Positions 1 to 7,511 of a DNA stretch of 32,386 nucleotides are shown here, piece after piece (position 1 is the first letter of the stretch; each line of letters begins with the position of its first letter). Where the stretch lies: assembly GCA_017399445.1 (NCBI GenBank), contig JAFQCM010000017.1, positions 1 through 32,386 of the forward strand, read 5' to 3'. The translations under genes and the position numbers were made by a program. The DNA is from Lachnospiraceae bacterium. GTDB taxonomy: Bacteria; Bacillota; Clostridia; Lachnospirales; Lachnospiraceae. Below the pieces are notes generated by a model. That model saw only the letters and a list, made by a program, of their open reading frames with translations, was not told the origin of the DNA and made no database searches.

Positions 1-152
1 ATGGTTCTTACATCCGTTTCGACGAAAATGCTGCAGTTATCATCAAAGATGACAAGACACCAAAGGGAACCCGTATCTTTGGACCAGTAGCCAGAGAGCT
101 TCGTGAGAAACAGTTCATGAAAATTGTTTCCTTAGCTCCTGAAGTATTATAA
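1..152 (+). CDS. rplN: 50S ribosomal protein L14, C-terminal part
   Basis: The window opens inside this gene. The open frame reads from base 3 to the TAA at 150-152 and gives the last 49 residues of L14, including the very conserved segments [13 protein letters not shown] and [12 protein letters not shown] that end the protein in bacteria. L14 binds 23S rRNA on the large subunit near the elongation-factor site and contacts L19. The rplX ribosome binding site (AAGGAGG, 151-157) overlaps the stop codon, so the genes are translated in tight sequence in the spc operon. The missing N-terminus is only the result of the window edge. Confidence 0.97.
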   Translation, partial: GSYIRFDENAAVIIKDDKTPKGTRIFGPVARELREKQFMKIVSLAPEVL

Positions 153-165
153 GGAGGTGCAGGTC

Positions 166-477
166 ATGGCAACAATCAAAATTAAAAAAGGTGATACTGT
201 AAAAGTTATCGCTGGAAAAGATAAAGACAAAGAAGGCAAAGTTATTGCTGTAAATAGAAAAAACAACACTTGCTTAGTTGAAGGTGTAAACATGATTACA
301 AAGCACACAAAACCAAGTGCAGCTAATCAGACTGGTGGAATTATTCATCAGGAAGGACCAATCGATCTTTCAAACGTTATGTATCTTTTAAACGGAAAAC
401 CAACAAGAATTGGTTTCAAGATGGATGGAGACAAGAAAGTTCGTTTTGCAAAATCAACAGGTGAAGTTATCGATTAA
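166..477 (+). CDS. rplX: 50S ribosomal protein L24
   Basis: L24 is an early assembly initiator of the large subunit that binds 23S rRNA. The 103-residue product has the KOW motif near its start ([20 protein letters not shown]) and the conserved [16 protein letters not shown] and [13 protein letters not shown] segments of the family. The ATG at 166 is chosen because the AAGGAGG at 151-157 lies 8 nt before it; a GTG at 157 in the same frame falls inside that binding site. It lies between rplN and rplE, the usual spc order. Confidence 0.97.
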   Translation: MATIKIKKGDTVKVIAGKDKDKEGKVIAVNRKNNTCLVEGVNMITKHTKPSAANQTGGIIHQEGPIDLSNVMYLLNGKPTRIGFKMDGDKKVRFAKSTGEVID

Positions 478-497
478 TCAGAGAGGAGGTCAAGACG

Positions 498-1037
498 TTG
501 AGCAGACTTAGAGAAGTATATGATAATGAAATCGTAGAAGCGATGACAAAAAAATTCGGATATAAAAACGTTATGCAGGTACCAAAGCTTGATAAAATCG
601 TTATCAACATGGGTATCGGTGAAGCTAAAGAAAATGCAAAAATCTTAGACTCAGCTGTAAAAGATCTTGAAACAATCACAGGTCAGAAAGCAGTTCTTAC
701 AAGAGCTAAGAAATCAGTTGCTAACTTTAAAATCAGAGAAGGTATGCCAATCGGATGTAAAGTTACATTAAGAGGCGAAAAAATGTACGAATTCGCTGAT
801 CGTTTAATTAACTTAGCATTACCTCGTGTTCGTGACTTTAGAGGTATTAATCCTAATGCATTTGATGGCAGAGGAAACTATGCTCTTGGTATTAAAGAAC
901 AGTTGATTTTCCCAGAAATCGAATACGATAAGGTTGACAAAGTAAGAGGTATGGATATCATCTTCGTTACAACAGCTAACACAGATGAAGAAGCTCGTGA
1001 ATTATTAACAATGTTCAACATGCCGTTTGAGAAATAG
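498..1037 (+). CDS. rplE: 50S ribosomal protein L5
   Basis: L5 binds 5S rRNA and forms part of the central protuberance of the large subunit. The 179-residue length is normal for the family. Conserved stretches include [18 protein letters not shown] near the start, [27 protein letters not shown] and the final [15 protein letters not shown]. Translation begins at a TTG (498), supported by GAGGAGGT at 483-490 with good spacing; no in-frame ATG exists until inside the conserved N-terminus. A TTG start on such a highly expressed gene is mildly unusual. Confidence 0.97.
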   Translation: MSRLREVYDNEIVEAMTKKFGYKNVMQVPKLDKIVINMGIGEAKENAKILDSAVKDLETITGQKAVLTRAKKSVANFKIREGMPIGCKVTLRGEKMYEFADRLINLALPRVRDFRGINPNAFDGRGNYALGIKEQLIFPEIEYDKVDKVRGMDIIFVTTANTDEEARELLTMFNMPFEK

Positions 1038-1053
1038 ATAGGAGGGAATTTTA

Positions 1054-1239
1054 ATGGCTAAGACAGCAATGAAAGTGAAACAGCAGCGTAAACAGAAATT
1101 CTCTACTAGAGAATATACACGTTGTAACATTTGTGGTCGTCCACATTCTGTATTAAGAAAGTACGGAATCTGTAGAATTTGTTTCCGTGAATTAGCTTAT
1201 AAGGGACAGATACCAGGCGTGAAAAAAGCCAGCTGGTAA
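1054..1239 (+). CDS. rpsZ: 30S ribosomal protein S14, zinc-binding type
   Basis: This 61-residue protein is the short, zinc-binding form of S14 of the small-subunit head. The two Cys pairs (CNIC and CRIC) are spaced for one zinc ion, and the C-terminus [12 protein letters not shown] is the family signature. It lies in the normal position between rplE and rpsH. The start has an AGGAGG 8-10 nt upstream. Organisms that carry this form often hold a zinc-free paralogue elsewhere; none is visible here. Confidence 0.97.
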   Translation: MAKTAMKVKQQRKQKFSTREYTRCNICGRPHSVLRKYGICRICFRELAYKGQIPGVKKASW

Positions 1240-1262
1240 AATGAGAAAGGAGGCAACTTAAA

Positions 1263-1664
1263 ATGACAATGAGCGATCCAATCGCAGATATGCTTACAAG
1301 AATTCGTAATGCAAATACTGCTAAGCATGATACAGTAGATGTACCATCATCAAAGATGAAAGAAGCTATTGCTAAAATTCTTCTTGATGAAGGATATATC
1401 AAAAACTACGAAATTATTGAAGATGGTAATTTTAAAACAATCCGTATCACATTAAAATACGGTAAAGATAAAAATGAAAAAATCATTACAGGTATTAAGA
1501 GAATTTCTAAACCAGGTCTTCGTGTTTACGCAAACGCTGAAGATATGCCAAAGGTTCTTGGAGGACTTGGAATCGCAATCGTTTCAACAAACAAAGGTGT
1601 TGTAACAGATAAAGAAGCTAGAAAATTGAATGTAGGTGGAGAAGTTCTTGCGTTTGTATGGTAG
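1263..1664 (+). CDS. rpsH: 30S ribosomal protein S8
   Basis: S8 binds helix 21 of 16S rRNA and, in E. coli, represses the spc operon by binding its own mRNA. The 133-residue protein starts [17 protein letters not shown] and ends with [21 protein letters not shown] and GEVLAFVW, the conserved C-terminal RNA-binding core. AAAGGAGG at 1246-1253 supports the ATG at 1263; the ATG at 1269 is a less well spaced alternative. An unusual 168-nt structured spacer follows before rplF. Confidence 0.97.
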   Translation: MTMSDPIADMLTRIRNANTAKHDTVDVPSSKMKEAIAKILLDEGYIKNYEIIEDGNFKTIRITLKYGKDKNEKIITGIKRISKPGLRVYANAEDMPKVLGGLGIAIVSTNKGVVTDKEARKLNVGGEVLAFVW

Positions 1665-1672
1665 GTATTGAA

Positions 1673-1781
1673 CACTTGGCGAGGTTTTATCGAGCCTAGT
1701 GTGAAAGCCGTTCCCTAGACTTAGCGAGGTGTTTTCGAGCTTAGTCGCGGGAACCCGTGGGGCTAGCCAGGTATTAGCCCC
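1673..1781 (+). ncRNA. Three tandem hairpins in the rpsH-rplF spacer (candidate structured RNA)
   Basis: The 168-nt gap holds three stem-loops. Hairpin 1 pairs CACTTGGC (1673-1680) with GCCTAGTG (1694-1701). Hairpin 2 pairs GACTTAGC (1718-1725) with GCTTAGTC (1739-1746), inside an outer stem GTTCCC (1710-1715)/GGGAAC (1749-1754). Hairpin 3 pairs GGGGCTA (1759-1765) with TAGCCCC (1775-1781). Hairpins 1 and 2 each have one T-T mismatch and nearly the same 13-nt loop (GAGGTTTTATCGA and GAGGTGTTTTCGA). Their stems differ at two pairs by compensatory changes (C-G to G-C, G-C to A-T). All three loops carry AGGT. No T-run follows, so it is not a normal terminator. It could be a ribosomal-protein binding site, an RNA processing site or a translation regulator for rplF. 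Confidence 0.7.
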
Positions 1782-1832
1782 AGCAAACTTTTTCAATTAC
1801 AAACTTTTCAATATATTATAGGAGGTACGGGC

Positions 1833-2375
1833 ATGTCACGTATAGGAAGAATGCCAATCGCTATTCCAGCTGGAGTAACAGTTGATATAGCAGAAAATAA
1901 CAAAGTGACTGTAAAAGGTCCTAAGGGAACTCTTGAAAGAGTATTACCAGCAGAAATGGAAATTAAGTCAGAAAACGGTGAAGTTGTTGTAACAAGACCA
2001 AATGACTTAAAGAAAATGAAATCTTTACATGGTTTGACAAGAACATTAATCAACAACATGGTTGTTGGTGTAACAAATGGTTACGAAAAAGTTCTTGAAG
2101 TAAACGGTGTAGGTTACAGAGCTCAGAAACAGGGCAAGAAGCTTGTATTAGCTTTAGGTTACTCACATCCTGTAGAAATGGAAGATCCAGAAGGTGTGGA
2201 ATCTGTTGTTGATGGACAGAATAAAATCATCATCAAAGGTATCGATAAAGAAAAAGTTGGCCAATATGCAGCTGAAATCAGAGATAAGAGAAGACCTGAA
2301 CCATACAAAGGTAAAGGTATTAAGTATGCTGATGAAACTATCAGACGTAAAGTTGGTAAGACTGGTAAGAAATAA
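1833..2375 (+). CDS. rplF: 50S ribosomal protein L6
   Basis: L6 binds 23S rRNA helix 97 near the sarcin-ricin loop and elongation-factor site. The 180-residue product begins [17 protein letters not shown] and ends with [22 protein letters not shown], containing the diagnostic [11 protein letters not shown] motif. The two repeated halves typical of L6 are of normal length. The start has TAGGAGGT 8 nt upstream. The spacer before it is much longer than others in this operon and is structured. Confidence 0.97.
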   Translation: MSRIGRMPIAIPAGVTVDIAENNKVTVKGPKGTLERVLPAEMEIKSENGEVVVTRPNDLKKMKSLHGLTRTLINNMVVGVTNGYEKVLEVNGVGYRAQKQGKKLVLALGYSHPVEMEDPEGVESVVDGQNKIIIKGIDKEKVGQYAAEIRDKRRPEPYKGKGIKYADETIRRKVGKTGKK

Positions 2376-2392
2376 TTAAGGAGTGTGTGAGA

Positions 2393-2761
2393 ATGGTTAG
2401 TAAGAAATCAAGAACAGAAGTTCGTTTAAAAAAACATAGAAGAATTCGTAATCGTTTCAGCGGTACAGCCGAAAGACCACGTTTAGCTGTGTTTAGAAGT
2501 AACAATCACATGTATGCTCAGATTATTGACGATACAGTTGGAAATACTTTAGTTGCAGCTTCTACATTAGATAAAGATGTAAAAGCTCAGGTAGAAAAAA
2601 CAAACAACGTTGATGCAGCAGCATGTGTAGGAACTGTTATTGCTAAGAGAGCAATTGAAAAGGGTATCAAAGAAGTAGTATTCGACAGAGGCGGATTTGT
2701 ATACCATGGTAAAGTTCAGGCATTAGCAGACGCAGCCAGAGAAGCTGGCTTAGAATTCTAG
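2393..2761 (+). CDS. rplR: 50S ribosomal protein L18
   Basis: L18 binds 5S rRNA together with L5. The 122-residue protein has a basic N-terminus ([18 protein letters not shown]), then [20 protein letters not shown] and the C-terminal [20 protein letters not shown] signature. I place the start at ATG 2393 because AAGGAG (2378-2383) has good spacing to it; a GTG at 2387 is in frame but too near the binding site. rplR sits 17 nt after rplF and 19 nt before rpsE. Confidence 0.96.
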   Translation: MVSKKSRTEVRLKKHRRIRNRFSGTAERPRLAVFRSNNHMYAQIIDDTVGNTLVAASTLDKDVKAQVEKTNNVDAAACVGTVIAKRAIEKGIKEVVFDRGGFVYHGKVQALADAAREAGLEF

Positions 2762-2780
2762 GAAAGGGAGGAAAAGACGC

Positions 2781-3290
2781 ATGAAACGTACAATTATTGA
2801 TGCTAGTCAGTTAGAATTACAGGAAAAAGTAGTATCAATCAAACGTGTTACTAAAGTTGTTAAGGGTGGTCGTAACTTCCGTTTCACAGCATTAGTAGTA
2901 GTTGGTGATGGCAACGGACATGTAGGAGCAGGTTTAGGAAAAGCAACTGAAATTCCAGAAGCAATCCGCAAAGGAAAAGAAGACGCTATGAAGAAACTTG
3001 TTACTGTTGCTATGGATGATAATAAGAGTGTTACACATGATTTTCTTGGAAAATTCGGAAGTGCTTCTGTACTTTTAAAGAAAGCTCCAGAAGGTACCGG
3101 TGTTATCGCTGGTGGTCCAGCTCGTGCAGTAATCGAACTTGCTGGAATTAAGAATATCCGTACAAAATCATTAGGTTCAAATAACAAGCAGAACGTTGTA
3201 CTTGCTACAATCGAAGGCTTACGTCAGTTAAAGAGCCCAGAAGAAGTAGCAGCACTTCGTGGTAAGTCTGTTGAAGAAATTCTTGGTTAA
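2781..3290 (+). CDS. rpsE: 30S ribosomal protein S5
   Basis: S5 lies at the mRNA entry channel and helps decoding accuracy. The 169-residue product contains the double-stranded RNA binding N-terminal domain ([35 protein letters not shown]) and the C-terminal [19 protein letters not shown] segment. Length and order are normal. AAAGGGAGG precedes the ATG. Confidence 0.97.
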   Translation: MKRTIIDASQLELQEKVVSIKRVTKVVKGGRNFRFTALVVVGDGNGHVGAGLGKATEIPEAIRKGKEDAMKKLVTVAMDDNKSVTHDFLGKFGSASVLLKKAPEGTGVIAGGPARAVIELAGIKNIRTKSLGSNNKQNVVLATIEGLRQLKSPEEVAALRGKSVEEILG

Positions 3291-3319
3291 TTACCGGGAA
3301 GCTAAAGGAGGAAATCGAG

Positions 3320-3502
3320 ATGGCAGATAAATTAAAAATCACATTAGTGAAATCTACAATCGGTGCTATTCCAAAGCATAAGGCTACCGTAGCTGCTTTA
3401 GGTTTAAAGAAGCTTAATAAAACAGTAGAAATGCCGGATAATGCAGCCGTTAGAGGTATGATTCAGCAGGTTAGACATTTAGTTAAAGTAGAAGAAATCT
3501 AA
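3320..3502 (+). CDS. rpmD: 50S ribosomal protein L30
   Basis: L30 is a small protein of the large subunit. The 60-residue product has the family pattern LKITLVKSTIGAIPKHKATV followed by GLKKLNKTVEMPDNAAVRGM. It is preceded by AAAGGAGG and lies between rpsE and rplO as usual for Firmicutes. Confidence 0.96.
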   Translation: MADKLKITLVKSTIGAIPKHKATVAALGLKKLNKTVEMPDNAAVRGMIQQVRHLVKVEEI

Positions 3503-3525
3503 GATTAAGATAAGGAGGTGTCAGA

Positions 3526-3966
3526 ATGGACTTATCAAATTTAAGACCTGCAGAAGGTTCAAAGCAGGGAGATAGATTTAGAAGAGGACGTGGACATGGT
3601 TCAGGAAATGGTAAGACAGCTGGTAAAGGTCATAAAGGACAGAAAGCTCGTTCAGGAGCTCCAAGACCAGGCTTTGAAGGTGGTCAGATGCCATTATACA
3701 GAAGAATTCCAAAGAGAGGATTTAACAATTACAACCACAAAGAAATCATTGGTATTAATTTAAGTGCTCTTGAAGTATTCGATAATGACGCAGTTGTATC
3801 TGTAGATACATTAATTGAAACAGGAATTGTAAAAAATCCAAAAGATGGAGTTAAGATCCTGGGAAATGGAGAACTTACTAAGAAGCTTACAGTTCAGGCG
3901 AATGCATTCAGTGCAAGTGCAAAAGAAAAAATTGAAGCTCTTGGTGGAAAAGCAGAGGTGATCTAA
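3526..3966 (+). CDS. rplO: 50S ribosomal protein L15
   Basis: L15 is a late-assembly protein of the large subunit. The 146-residue protein shows the Gly/Arg-rich, extended N-terminal tail ([20 protein letters not shown]) and the [15 protein letters not shown] motif, then the globular C-terminal domain. AAGGAGGTG supports the ATG at 3526. Its TAA (3964-3966) overlaps the first base of the secY ATG, so translation of SecY is probably coupled to it. Confidence 0.97.
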   Translation: MDLSNLRPAEGSKQGDRFRRGRGHGSGNGKTAGKGHKGQKARSGAPRPGFEGGQMPLYRRIPKRGFNNYNHKEIIGINLSALEVFDNDAVVSVDTLIETGIVKNPKDGVKILGNGELTKKLTVQANAFSASAKEKIEALGGKAEVI

Positions 3967-5267
3967 TGTTCAAAACACTGCGGGATGCATTTAAAATCAA
4001 GGACATCAGAACTAAGATTTTTTATACATTTTTAATGTTAGTAGTTGTTAGAATTGGTTCACAGCTTCCAATTCCAGGGGTAAACCGTGAATATTTTTCA
4101 CAGTGGTTTGCTCAGCAGACTGGTGACGCATTCAGCTTTTTTAATGCTGTCACCGGTGGTTCCTTTTTGGAAATGTCAATTTTTGCATTGAATATTACAC
4201 CATACATTACATCATCCATTATCATGCAGCTTTTAACCATTGTAATTCCAAAGTTAGAAGAAATGCATAAAGATGGAGAAGATGGAAGAAAGAAAATTGC
4301 TTCCATTACACGTTATGTGACTGTAGTTTTAGCTCTTGTTCAGTCTGTTGCTATGTCAGTAGGATTTGGTAATAAGGGACTTTTACAGGAATTTAACTTT
4401 ATCAATGTATTGACAGTTGTTGTTGCTTTAACAGCAGGTTCTGCAATGCTTATGTGGATTGGTGAAAGAATTACTGAAAAAGGTGTTGGTAATGGTATTT
4501 CAATTGTACTTTTAATCAACATTGTTTCCAGAATTCCAGCTGATTTAGGTACATTGTACGAAACCTTCATGAAAGGAAAAACACCTGCGTACGCAATTCT
4601 TGCAGCTGTAATTATTATAGCAGTCATTGTTTTAACTACTGTAGTAACTATCGCTTTACAGGGAGCAGAAAGAAGAATTTCTGTTCAGTATGCGAAAAAA
4701 ATGCAGGGTAGAAAAATGGTAGGAGGCCAGTCAACACATATTCCTTTAAAAGTGAATACTGCTGGTGTTATTCCAATCATTTTTGCATCATCTTTGATGC
4801 AGTTCCCGGTTGTAATTGCTTCTTTAATTGGAAAATCCGGTTCTGAATGGGTAAAATATTTATCTACTTCTAATTGGTGTGATCCAGATAACTTAAAGTA
4901 TTCAATCGGTTTAGTAGTATATATTGTACTGGTAGTTTTCTTTGCTTATTTCTATACTTCTATTACATTTAATCCATTAGAAGTAGCGAATAACTTAAAG
5001 AAACAGGGTGGATTTATTCCTGGTATTCGTCCAGGTTCACCTACATCAGATTATTTAAACAAAATTCTTAACAACATAATATTCATAGGCGCAGTTGGTT
5101 TAATTATTGTTGCTGGTATTCCAATCTTCTTCAACGGTGTGTTTGGTGCACAGGTAACCTTTGGTGGAACCTCACTTATCATCATCGTAGGAGTTGTACT
5201 TGAAACAATTAAGCAAATTGAATCACAGATGCTTGTACGTCATTATAAGGGTTTTTTAAATGATTAA
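3966..5267 (+). CDS. secY: Protein translocase subunit SecY
   Basis: SecY forms the membrane channel for protein export and insertion. The 433-residue product has ten likely membrane helices with the cytoplasmic loops containing known signatures: GVNREYFSQWF (plug-side region), ALNITPYITSSIIMQLL, ERITEKGVGNGIS and, near the end, the large loop with GRKMVGGQSTHIPLKVNTAGVIPIIFA. The start overlaps the rplO stop by one base; GAGGTG lies just upstream. It marks the end of the ribosomal-protein part of the spc operon. Confidence 0.97.
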   Translation: MFKTLRDAFKIKDIRTKIFYTFLMLVVVRIGSQLPIPGVNREYFSQWFAQQTGDAFSFFNAVTGGSFLEMSIFALNITPYITSSIIMQLLTIVIPKLEEMHKDGEDGRKKIASITRYVTVVLALVQSVAMSVGFGNKGLLQEFNFINVLTVVVALTAGSAMLMWIGERITEKGVGNGISIVLLINIVSRIPADLGTLYETFMKGKTPAYAILAAVIIIAVIVLTTVVTIALQGAERRISVQYAKKMQGRKMVGGQSTHIPLKVNTAGVIPIIFASSLMQFPVVIASLIGKSGSEWVKYLSTSNWCDPDNLKYSIGLVVYIVLVVFFAYFYTSITFNPLEVANNLKKQGGFIPGIRPGSPTSDYLNKILNNIIFIGAVGLIIVAGIPIFFNGVFGAQVTFGGTSLIIIVGVVLETIKQIESQMLVRHYKGFLND

Positions 5268-5272
5268 TATAG

Positions 5273-5327
5273 GTAATGCATAGCATTACATAAGTTTATT
5301 GCTGGGGATCGAAAGGTTCCCGGCAAT
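5273..5327 (+). other. Two hairpins in the secY-adk spacer
   Basis: GTAATGC (5273-5279) pairs with GCATTAC (5283-5289) around a 3-nt loop. A second, strong hairpin has 13 continuous pairs, ATTGCTGGGGATC (5298-5310) with GGTTCCCGGCAAT (5315-5327), including three G-U pairs, closed by a GAAA tetraloop (5311-5314). Neither is followed by a T-run, so a simple terminator is unlikely. Such a structure could mark an mRNA processing or stabilising site between secY and adk (inference). Confidence 0.7.
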
Positions 5328-5380
5328 ATTAGCAAGGAAATGTTTTGAAACGTAAGAGTAAAAGAGATTGGAGGATCCGC

Positions 5381-6025
5381 ATGAAGTTAATTATGTTAGG
5401 TGCACCAGGTGCAGGTAAAGGAACTCAGGCAAAGAAAATTGCTGAAAAGTATCAGATTCCACATATTTCCACAGGAGATATTTTCCGTGCAAATATTAAA
5501 AATGGAACAGAACTTGGTCAGAAAGCAAAGACTTATATGGACCAGGGATTACTTGTACCGGATGAATTAGTTGTTGATTTAGTAATGGATAGATTTGCAC
5601 AGGATGATTGCAAAAATGGATATGTTTTAGATGGTTTTCCAAGAACCATTCCACAGGCAGAAGCATTAGATGCAGCATTAGAAAAAGCAGGAGCAAAAAT
5701 TGATTATGCAATCAATGTAGAAGTACCGGATGAAAATATCATTCGTCGTATGTCAGGACGTAGAGCCTGTGTAGCATGTGGAGCTACATATCATATAGTA
5801 CATATTCCACCAAAAGCAGAAGGAGTATGTGATACTTGTGGGAAAGAGCTTATTTTAAGAGATGATGATAAGCCGGAAACTGTAAAGAAACGTCTGGATG
5901 TATATCATGAACAGACTCAGCCATTGATTGATTACTACACCGAAAAAGGTGCGTTAGTAGAAGTTGATGGTACCGTAGATATGGAAGACGTATTCAATGC
6001 AATTGTAAAAATATTAGGAGCTTAA
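5381..6025 (+). CDS. adk: Adenylate kinase, zinc-LID type
   Basis: Adenylate kinase converts ATP + AMP to two ADP in the cytoplasm. The 214-residue protein has the P-loop [10 protein letters not shown] near residue 7, the AMP-binding segment [21 protein letters not shown], and a long LID domain with four cysteines (CVAC and CDTC) that should bind zinc, a common Gram-positive feature. The ATG at 5381 is favoured by TTGGAGG (5368-5374); an in-frame upstream start at 5345 lacks homologous sequence and a good binding site. It stands 4 nt before map. Confidence 0.97.
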   Translation: MKLIMLGAPGAGKGTQAKKIAEKYQIPHISTGDIFRANIKNGTELGQKAKTYMDQGLLVPDELVVDLVMDRFAQDDCKNGYVLDGFPRTIPQAEALDAALEKAGAKIDYAINVEVPDENIIRRMSGRRACVACGATYHIVHIPPKAEGVCDTCGKELILRDDDKPETVKKRLDVYHEQTQPLIDYYTEKGALVEVDGTVDMEDVFNAIVKILGA

Positions 6026-6029
6026 AAAC

Positions 6030-6785
6030 ATGGCTGTTACAATAAAATCTGCGAAAGAGATTGAATTAATGAGAGAAGCAGGAAAAATACTTGCTTCTGT
6101 ACATGATGAACTGGGAAAAGCAATTAAACCGGGAATATCAACAAAAGAGATTGATGTTTTAGGAGAAAAATTAATCAGAGACCACGGATGTATTCCTTCC
6201 TTTTTGAATTATCAGGGGTATCCGGCATCTATTTGCGTATCTGTAAATGATGAAGTTGTTCATGGAATCCCAAGAGCTGACAGAATCCTTCAAGAAGGGG
6301 ATATTGTAAGCCTGGATGCAGGAGTAATTTATAATGGATATCATTCCGATGCTGCTCGTACCCATATGGTAGGAGAAGTAAGTCCAGAGGCAAAGAAACT
6401 GATTGAAGTTACAAGACAGTGCTTTTTTGAGGGAATCAAATTCGCAACAGAAGGCAGACATTTACATGAAATATCAGCAGCTATAGGAGCTTATGCTGAA
6501 AGCTTTGGTTATGGAGTTGTCAGAGATTTGGTAGGTCACGGCATTGGAAAAAATTTGCATGAAGATCCACAGGTACCAAACTTCAAACAAAGAAGAAGAG
6601 GTATCAAATTACAGGCAGGTATGACACTTGCCATAGAGCCAATGATTAACGCGGGTGGTTTTGATGTTGTGTGGCTTGATGATGACTGGACAGTGGTAAC
6701 TGAAGATGGTTCCCTATCAGCTCATTATGAAAATACTGTACTTATTACAAAAGGTGAGCCGGAAATCTTATCCTTATCTTTATAA
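6030..6785 (+). CDS. map: Methionine aminopeptidase, type I
   Basis: Map removes the N-terminal methionine from new proteins and is a dinuclear metal enzyme. The 251-residue product contains the metal ligands in their usual settings: the two Asp in SLDAGVIYNGYHSDAAR, His in LVGHGIGKNLHEDP, Glu in LAIEPMIN and the last Glu in SAHYENTVLI. The N-terminus (MAVTIKSAKEIELMREAGKI) is complete, and GGAG of the end of adk serves as binding site. Adk-Map-InfA order is typical of Gram-positive spc operons. Confidence 0.97.
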   Translation: MAVTIKSAKEIELMREAGKILASVHDELGKAIKPGISTKEIDVLGEKLIRDHGCIPSFLNYQGYPASICVSVNDEVVHGIPRADRILQEGDIVSLDAGVIYNGYHSDAARTHMVGEVSPEAKKLIEVTRQCFFEGIKFATEGRHLHEISAAIGAYAESFGYGVVRDLVGHGIGKNLHEDPQVPNFKQRRRGIKLQAGMTLAIEPMINAGGFDVVWLDDDWTVVTEDGSLSAHYENTVLITKGEPEILSLSL

Positions 6786-6795
6786 GAGGTGCAGA

Positions 6796-7080
6796 ATGGA
6801 AAGATTTGAAATAGGAATGTTAGCGAAAGCATTAGCAGGGCATGATTTGGGAAAAATATATGTAATCCTGGATGTAGATGGAGAATATGTATATCTTGTT
6901 GATGGAAAATTAAGAACTGTTGACAAACCAAAGAAAAAGAAAAAGAAGCATGTCCAGCTTATAAAAGAAACTAGTCAGACCTTAATAGAAAAAATACAAA
7001 GCAACCAAAAAATTCAAAATGAAGATATTAAGCGAATAATCAAATTAAAATTATCACAGGGAGGTAATGCAAATGTCTAA
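6796..7080 (+). CDS. KOW domain RNA-binding protein (L14e-like)
   Basis: The 94-residue protein begins [20 protein letters not shown] and has a KOW-type beta core ([20 protein letters not shown]) followed by a Lys-rich run ([11 protein letters not shown]). Genes of this type lie between map and infA in many Clostridia; the family is annotated as KOW or L14e/L6e-like RNA-binding proteins and its exact role is not known. AGAGGTG 8 nt upstream supports the ATG at 6796. It overlaps infA by 8 nt, which suggests coupled translation. It probably helps ribosome assembly or translation (inference). Confidence 0.85.
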   Translation: MERFEIGMLAKALAGHDLGKIYVILDVDGEYVYLVDGKLRTVDKPKKKKKKHVQLIKETSQTLIEKIQSNQKIQNEDIKRIIKLKLSQGGNANV

Positions 7081-7291
7081 AGCTGACGTAATCGAAATTG
7101 AAGGAACTGTAATTGAAAAATTACCAAACGCTATGTTTCAGGTAGAGTTGGAAAATGGTCATAAAGTGCTTGCACACATCAGTGGTAAGCTTCGTATGAA
7201 TTTTATCCGAATTCTTCCAGGAGATAAGGTAACCATTGAGTTATCACCATATGATTTATCTAAGGGTAGAATTATTTGGAGAGATAAATAA
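7073..7291 (+). CDS. infA: Translation initiation factor IF-1
   Basis: IF-1 binds the A site of the small subunit and assists IF-2 and IF-3 in initiation. The 72-residue product is a complete S1/OB-fold protein with [40 protein letters not shown] and the final RIIWRDK. ATG 7073 is chosen over the ATG at 7067 because AGGGAGG (7058-7064) has better spacing and the family begins with M-S-K-x-D. It ends the first operon; in many relatives rpmJ follows at once, but here it does not. Confidence 0.97.
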   Translation: MSKADVIEIEGTVIEKLPNAMFQVELENGHKVLAHISGKLRMNFIRILPGDKVTIELSPYDLSKGRIIWRDK

Positions 7292-7351
7292 AGTTGAAAT
7301 CAGGTTTCAACAAAAATGATGTTTATACAATAATAATGTCGTAATAATAGG

Positions 7352-7397
7352 AAAGGGTGTTCCTTAATGGTTTTAACATTAGTGGAATGCCTTTTTT
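7352..7397 (+). terminator. Terminator after infA
   Basis: GGTGTTCC (7356-7363) pairs with GGAATGCC (7384-7391), and TAATG/CATTA pairs inside it. A run of six T (7392-7397) follows, so this is a factor-independent terminator. It closes the spc operon before the inserted genes. Confidence 0.85.
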
Positions 7398-7511
7398 GTG
7401 TCTTTGGGTTGATTGTTCATGTCATATTATGATTTATAGAAAAGGGAAAATATAATATAGTCGAAACAATAAAACTGTGGTATCATATATGAATATGGAA
7501 GGAGACACAAT

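Noticed and set aside
1665..1832. The rpsH-rplF hairpins as a normal terminator
   Set aside because: None of the three stems is followed by a T-run and rplF needs transcription through them.
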